From the NCBI GenBank assembly GCA_018065475.1, contig JAGHTD010000177.1, positions 1-9,476 of the forward strand: a DNA stretch of 9,476 nt, read 5' to 3'. Source of the stretch: Candidatus Colimorpha enterica (GTDB taxonomy: Bacteria; Bacillota; Clostridia; Oscillospirales; CAG-272). Below the pieces are notes generated by a model. It searched no databases. It was not told where the DNA came from and saw nothing but the letters and a program-made list of their open reading frames with translations. Below are positions 6,210-9,476 of this stretch, one piece after another. The position numbers were made by a program, and so were the translations under genes. Numbering within the stretch: position 1 is the first letter of the stretch; every line of letters begins with the position of its first letter.

Positions 6210-7339
6210 ACGTTTTCCTCTCCGAAATAGATCGCTTCGAGCTCCTTTTCGACCTCGGCGGCGGTGTAGGGAACGACCGTCGCGGGCGCGGAGAGGGAGA
6301 TGCGCTTCCACATCTCTTTGTCGGAGAGGAGGAGGGAGACGTATTTCAGCATTTCTTTGTCGTCGGAGACGGGGTAGAGGAAGCCGTTTTCACCCTGCTT
6401 TATCAGCTCGCGGTGGCCTCTGTTGTCGGAGGCGACGGCGGGGGTGCCGGAGAGCAGGGCCTCTATGACGTTGAGCCCGAGGCCTTCCCTTATACTGCAA
6501 GCGACCGAAACGTCAGCCATGCGCTGCCATACTTCGAGGTCGGTGAGGTAGCCGGGCAGGATCACACGGTCGGATATTCCGTAACGCTTGGCGAGAGTGA
6601 GCATATAGTCCTTCTCGGAGCCGTTTCCGGCGAGGACGAGGAAGGCGTGCGGATGCGTTTTGACGAGCTCCGCCGTCATCCTTATCGCCGTTGCCTGGTT
6701 CTTGTTGGGGAGAAGCTCACCGACGCAGAGGACGATCTCGTCCTCGGGTGAGAAGCCGCGGGCGGTCTTGAGGGCGATCCTTTCCTCTTCGGAAACGGGA
6801 TGATACCTTTCGGCGTCAACTCCCACGCCGTGTATGCGGTAGGCGGGGCAGGCGAACTTTTTGTCCGCAAGCTTGAAATCCTCTTCGGTTATCGTGATAA
6901 CCTTGTCGGTGAGAAAACGGGCGAAGAGCTTTTCGATCGGATAGAATGCGAGCCACGACTTCTTCGGCGCGCCCTTGTAGAAGTGGAAGCCGTGGGCGGT
7001 GTAATAGACCTTTGCGCCCCGCCCTCTCGCCTTCTTCGACGCAAGACGGGCGACGATACCGCCCATCGGGGTGTTGCAGTGGATGACGTCGTAGTCACCC
7101 TCGTCGATCAGCTTTTTCAGCTCTTTGTAGGCGGTCAGATTGTCCTTGCTCTTCGGTGAACGGGAGAAAGGGAGGTCAAAAACTCTGTCGGCAAAGTCGA
7201 GCTTCAGCCCGTTTTTCTCGGCGAGATTGTCCCTCGCCGCAACGTGGATCTCGGCTCCGTGCGCACGGGGAACTCGGCAGAGCGGCTTATGAAATTGGCA
7301 TATATGCGATTGTACCGTGGCGACAAGAAGTACCTTCAT
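6206..7339 (-). CDS. Family 4 glycosyltransferase (EpsD/CapM-like)
   Basis: This 377-residue GT-B fold retaining enzyme uses a nucleotide-sugar donor. It opens MKVLLVATVQSHICQFHKP, has the EpsD-like block TAHGFHFYKGAP (114-125) followed by YPIEKLFARF (133-142), and the C-terminal donor site with VGELLPNKNQ (206-215), LAGNG (236-240) and the E-x7-E motif in REGLGLNVIE (Glu285, Glu293). Relatives build exopolysaccharide or capsule repeat units. The open frame extends to 7576, but the start at 7339 is chosen because GGAGGG lies about 6 bases upstream and a promoter sits at 7368-7401, inside the extension. The extended part would also encode repeat sequence. It is the first gene of the five-gene operon and overlaps the next by four bases. 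Gene name not assigned, since the pathway cannot be fixed. Confidence 0.92.
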   Translation of the reverse strand: MKVLLVATVQSHICQFHKPLCRVPRAHGAEIHVAARDNLAEKNGLKLDFADRVFDLPFSRSPKSKDNLTAYKELKKLIDEGDYDVIHCNTPMGGIVARLASKKARGRGAKVYYTAHGFHFYKGAPKKSWLAFYPIEKLFARFLTDKVITITEEDFKLADKKFACPAYRIHGVGVDAERYHPVSEEERIALKTARGFSPEDEIVLCVGELLPNKNQATAIRMTAELVKTHPHAFLVLAGNGSEKDYMLTLAKRYGISDRVILPGYLTDLEVWQRMADVSVACSIREGLGLNVIEALLSGTPAVASDNRGHRELIKQGENGFLYPVSDDKEMLKYVSLLLSDKEMWKRISLSAPATVVPYTAAEVEKELEAIYFGEENV

Positions 7340-7367
7340 ACCGTCCCTCCGTATAAAAAAATATTCT

Positions 7368-7401
7368 ATTATATAATAGCAGAAAACGGCGTAAAATGCA
7401 A
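7368..7401 (-). promoter_or_regulatory. Likely promoter of the five-gene operon
   Basis: Reading the - strand, TTGCAT (7396-7401) and TATTAT (7373-7378) are separated by 17 bases. An overlapping choice is TTTACG (7390-7395) with a perfect TATAAT (7368-7373) at 16 bases. Either places the start of transcription about 20-30 bases before the ATG at 7339. The region is markedly AT-rich compared with its surroundings. Confidence 0.6.
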
Positions 7402-7520
7402 TAGTAAAAGCGAGAAAAAGGAAGATTTCCGCCGCTTTCTTGAAAAGAAATGTGTTTTCGGGTTCCGGATTTCTGTTTTTGCATAGGTGCGGCGGCGATT
7501 GTAAAAGCGTGCCGCCCTCG

Positions 7521-7675
7521 CCCCCCACCGTAGGGGGGAAGTGACGTTCGGCTCCGCCGAGTGATGCGTTCCGCATGCGGAACGTGATGCGTACTTACGC
7601 ACGTGATGTGTGCTGACGCACGTGATGTGTGCCTGCGGCACGTGGAACGGTAGGGGACGGCCCCCGGACGTCCCG
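7521..7675. repeat. Tandem array of short hairpin units
   Basis: The block opens with CCCCCC-ACCGTA-GGGGGG (7521-7538). Five units of 19-23 bases follow, starting at 7541, 7561, 7584, 7603 and 7622, each opening GTGAC or GTGATG. Each can fold: TCGGC-TCC-GCCGA; a perfect 18-base palindrome at 7567-7584; TGCGT-ACTT-ACGCA; TGTGT-GCTG-ACGCA (one T:G pair); GTGCC-TGC-GGCAC. Arm sequences differ but pairing is kept. It closes with GGAACGGTAGGGG and GGGAC/GTCCC around 7655-7674. ORFs through it on the - strand only repeat STHHV-like residues and are not credible. Upstream of the operon promoter it is probably not in the operon transcript. Confidence 0.75.
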
Positions 7676-7729
7676 CTTGTTGACTGACGATAATTGATAA
7701 CATCAAATAGAATGTAAAAGCTTCGCCGC

Positions 7730-7779
7730 TGTCCAGCTCCCTCCGGGAGGGGGCTCCGCGTAGCGGTGGAGGAGCCCGG
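7730..7779. repeat. Variant of the dispersed repeat, inverted
   Basis: Read in reverse complement, this resembles the conserved block at 73-128 and 7872-7927. It keeps TGTCCA, a CTCCGGGAGG hairpin core, CGTAG and GGAGCCCG in the same order, with altered arms that still pair. With 7872-7927 it forms an inverted pair around about 90 bases, so 7730-7927 may be one mobile unit. Confidence 0.5.
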
Positions 7780-7800
7780 CGATCACTTTATTGCTTGCTT

Positions 7801-7965
7801 ATCTTTACCGATGGATGAATAACTAACAATTACATTTCGTTTCTATTCATTCCGAAACTAACTTTTTTATGCCGCGGGCTCCTTTCGTCGCCTACGGCGA
7901 CACCTTCCTCCCGGAGGAAGGTGGACAGTCGGTGCTTGCCTCAAAGTTAGTGCTTCACTGTTAAT
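7801..7965. repeat. Long dispersed intergenic repeat, copy B
   Basis: Positions 7801-7927 align without gaps to 2-128, with identity over 7872-7927. Similarity resumes at 7932-7962 with about 180-211, but this copy lacks the 52 extra bases of copy A. Both copies face the same way and enclose the peptide genes and the whole five-gene operon. No gene is in it. Confidence 0.8.
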
Positions 7966-7973
7966 TAAAGGCA

Positions 7974-7998
7974 GGAGGACCAAGGCCCTCCCCTACGA
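7974..7998. repeat. Short hairpin relative of 1076-1142
   Basis: GGAGG (7974-7978) pairs with CCTCC (7987-7991), and the block ends CCTCCCCTACGA just as at 1131-1142. It looks like the bare outer hairpin of that cluster, without inner units. Confidence 0.4.
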
Positions 7999-8054
7999 TC
8001 GGACGGTTTTGGCTTGCTCCAAACAGAAGAAAATAGTCGGCGTTTGCTTCCCAC

Positions 8055-8080
8055 AAAAAAACGAGGCGAAGACCGCCTTG
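8055..8080 (-). terminator. Rho-independent terminator of the membrane-protein gene
   Basis: On the - strand, AGGCG-GTCTT-CGCCT (8064-8078), extended by a wobble and one more pair to 8062-8080, is followed by a run of seven T (8055-8061). It lies 26 bases after the stop codon at 8106 and ends the two-gene transcript. Confidence 0.8.
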
Positions 8081-8105
8081 TTTCAAATCACGTTATTTTA
8101 TTCCC

Positions 8106-8984
8106 TCAATTGCCGGATTCCGGTATCAGTTCAACGATCTCGACGTCCATAACGTCGTCGTGCCAGCTGAGGAGCAGATCCTTCTCAACGCCGTCAACGG
8201 AGAAGCCGATGATCTTCCTGCCCTCGCTGCCGATTGCGTCCTTGTCGTACTTGATGATGATGTAGCCGTCGTCGTCATAGCTGACGTCGAAAACTCCCTT
8301 GTCGTCGCTGAACGTATATTCGCCGTCATCGACGTTGATGAGGACGGTCTTCGTTCCGAAATACTGCGCGCGGTCGTAAACGGCGAAGCCGAAGCATCCT
8401 ACGATGATGATCCCCGCCAGAACGAGCGAAATGATCCTTTCCTTACCCTCGAAGCAGATGAGAGGATAGATCACGAGCTGAGCGATGATGAACAGCACGG
8501 TGAGGAGCATGTGGGGGAAGAAGGAGATGACCGTCGGGCAGAAGAAGAAGAGACAGTAGCCGAGCACCAACTGCGCGGCGGCGAGAATGACGACCGAAAG
8601 GAGGTTCTTCTTTTTCAGATACCACGCGACTATGGCGGCGGGGAAGGTGAAGACGGTCAGGAGAGCCCACGGGGGATAATACTGGAACAGTCCGAAGCCC
8701 ATTTTGTTGAAGGGTACCTGCACGAGATAGACGAGCGGCTGGCTGATAAGGAAGAAGGTGAAGGTCTTGCACGCCGCTTCAAGGGGCTTTTCGCAGTTGA
8801 GAACGATGAGGATCGCGGCGAACATCCAGTATTCAAACGTCGTTCCGGGATTCACGAACGAGGTGGTGCGGAGCGCCGTCGGGATAAGAAGCAGACCGGC
8901 AGCCGCGCCGCTGACGACAGCGAAGATCACCACTTTCAGCCAGGTCATCTTGATTTCAAAAAAGAGTTTTTTAAGCGTTTTCAT
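8106..8984 (-). CDS. Unrecognised seven-helix membrane protein with acidic C-terminal domain
   Basis: This 292-residue protein matches no family I recognise. Hydrophobic segments lie near residues 16-36, 48-65, 74-92, 105-122, 127-148, 153-175 and 183-203. Positive charges at the N-terminus (MKTLKKLFFEIK), at KKK 124-126 and at KER 181-183 place those loops inside by the positive-inside rule, so the C-terminus should be outside. Residues about 205-292 form a soluble domain very rich in Asp/Glu, with DDD at 237-239 and the runs YTFSDDKG and HDDVMDVEIVE. It looks like a small beta-rich domain and could bind cations. GGAGG lies about 5-6 bases before the ATG, and the ATG sits 14 bases inside the preceding gene, so the pair is co-translated. 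A terminator follows. Confidence 0.8.
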   Translation of the reverse strand: MKTLKKLFFEIKMTWLKVVIFAVVSGAAAGLLLIPTALRTTSFVNPGTTFEYWMFAAILIVLNCEKPLEAACKTFTFFLISQPLVYLVQVPFNKMGFGLFQYYPPWALLTVFTFPAAIVAWYLKKKNLLSVVILAAAQLVLGYCLFFFCPTVISFFPHMLLTVLFIIAQLVIYPLICFEGKERIISLVLAGIIIVGCFGFAVYDRAQYFGTKTVLINVDDGEYTFSDDKGVFDVSYDDDGYIIIKYDKDAIGSEGRKIIGFSVDGVEKDLLLSWHDDVMDVEIVELIPESGN

Positions 8985-9476
8985 TTTTTTCCTCCGTTTT
9001 CTGTATTATTTCGGATGTTATTTTTCTTAAAGATCCGTCGTCCTCTCCCTTTTCGGTGAGGCAGTAACGGCAGCCGCCGAGGACGTAGGAGCAGGCGATA
9101 TATCCTTCTCCGCGGGCGTAAACCGGCGTTTTTCCGACTTTTTTGCCCTCAAACAGCGTCTTTCCGCCGACGTAAATGCCGGAGATGTCCTCCCAGTCGT
9201 CCTTCATTACTCTGAAAGAGAAGCCGTGGCCGCCGAGGGTGAAGCGGAGCTCGGCGAGCGAGGAGATGACGAAGCATTTTACGTTTTCCGCCCCGTCGGG
9301 GAGGCGGAGGTCTGTCCCGGCAGCGGCGTTGACCGATACGGCGTCGGGATATTCCCTCATCGGGTTGGGCATACCGCAGAAGCGTTTTTTCGGCGTTTTC
9401 AGGGCAAAGCCGTTTTCCTCCATCGTATCAAGCGCGGCTCCGAAGTCCTCTTTCTTCACGAAAATATAGTCGGTGT
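8971..9476 (-). CDS. Unrecognised protein, start beyond the window edge
   Basis: The frame is open to the last base of the window (reading TDYIFVKKEDF), so the GTG at 9459 is probably internal and the gene is cut by the window. About 167 residues are visible. No family is recognised. Seen are a likely amphipathic N-terminal helix (KKEDFGAALDTMEENGF), a central part with SFRVMKDDWEDISGIYVGG, and a Cys-containing stretch CSYVLGGCRYC near the end, in which the last two Cys form a CxxC. The C-terminus is charged, KTEEKNENA. There is no membrane segment. It overlaps the membrane protein by 14 bases, suggesting the two are made together and perhaps act together. Confidence 0.7.
   Translation of the reverse strand, partial: TDYIFVKKEDFGAALDTMEENGFALKTPKKRFCGMPNPMREYPDAVSVNAAAGTDLRLPDGAENVKCFVISSLAELRFTLGGHGFSFRVMKDDWEDISGIYVGGKTLFEGKKVGKTPVYARGEGYIACSYVLGGCRYCLTEKGEDDGSLRKITSEIIQKTEEKNENA

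Noticed and set aside
6210..6311. 34-residue N-terminal extension of the family 2 glycosyltransferase
   Set aside because: It would overlap the previous gene by about 100 bases, is Arg-rich nonsense, and a good RBS and ATGA overlap support 6209.
7340..7576. 79-residue N-terminal extension of the family 4 glycosyltransferase
   Set aside because: The family start, a strong RBS and a promoter all support 7339. The extension would run through the promoter and part of the hairpin array.
7541..7641. CRISPR array
   Set aside because: Units are contiguous 19-23-base hairpins without unique spacers, and no cas gene is present.
7287..7706. Two - strand open frames with repeated Thr-His-His-Val residues
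   Set aside because: They only translate the hairpin array at 7521-7675 and have no RBS or known domain.

Overview
The window looks like the chromosome of an uncultured Bacillota bacterium, probably class Clostridia and possibly Oscillospiraceae-like. This is inferred from strong AAGGAG/GGAGG ribosome binding sites, GC-rich coding sequence next to AT-rich small genes, an EpsD-like family 4 glycosyltransferase, a hybrid kinase without membrane segments, and many folded intergenic repeats. No rRNA, tRNA, CRISPR array, transposase or phage gene was seen.

Layout. Positions 1-260 are intergenic repeat sequence. Positions 275-784 (+ strand) hold a promoter and two small tandem genes. Their proteins have nearly identical 28-residue leaders ending in Gly-Gly and unrelated C-terminal parts: a zinc-finger-like Cys/His core and a Tyr-rich core without Cys. 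Positions 785-1202 contain no gene but hold a 144-bp MITE-like inverted-repeat element and a cluster of small hairpins. Positions 1203-7339 (- strand) form one apparent five-gene operon read from a promoter at 7368-7401: a family 4 glycosyltransferase, a family 2 glycosyltransferase, a hybrid histidine kinase/response regulator, an MTA/SAH-type nucleosidase and an EamA/DMT transporter. Two junctions are 4-base ATGA overlaps. Positions 7402-8054 contain no gene but hold a tandem array of short hairpins with arm-compensated sequence changes and a second copy of the repeat found at the window start. Positions 8055-9476 (- strand) hold a terminator, an unrecognised seven-helix membrane protein, and an unrecognised gene that runs off the window edge.

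How it may work together. The two glycosyltransferases probably act one after the other on a surface glycan. The cytoplasmic kinase, nucleosidase and transporter are coupled to them by gene order, but the sequence does not show why. The two Gly-Gly leader peptides are the best candidate for an undescribed system. They look like precursors of exported, leader-cleaved peptides sharing one processing machinery. No peptidase, transporter or modification enzyme for them lies in the window, so their maturation is unproven.
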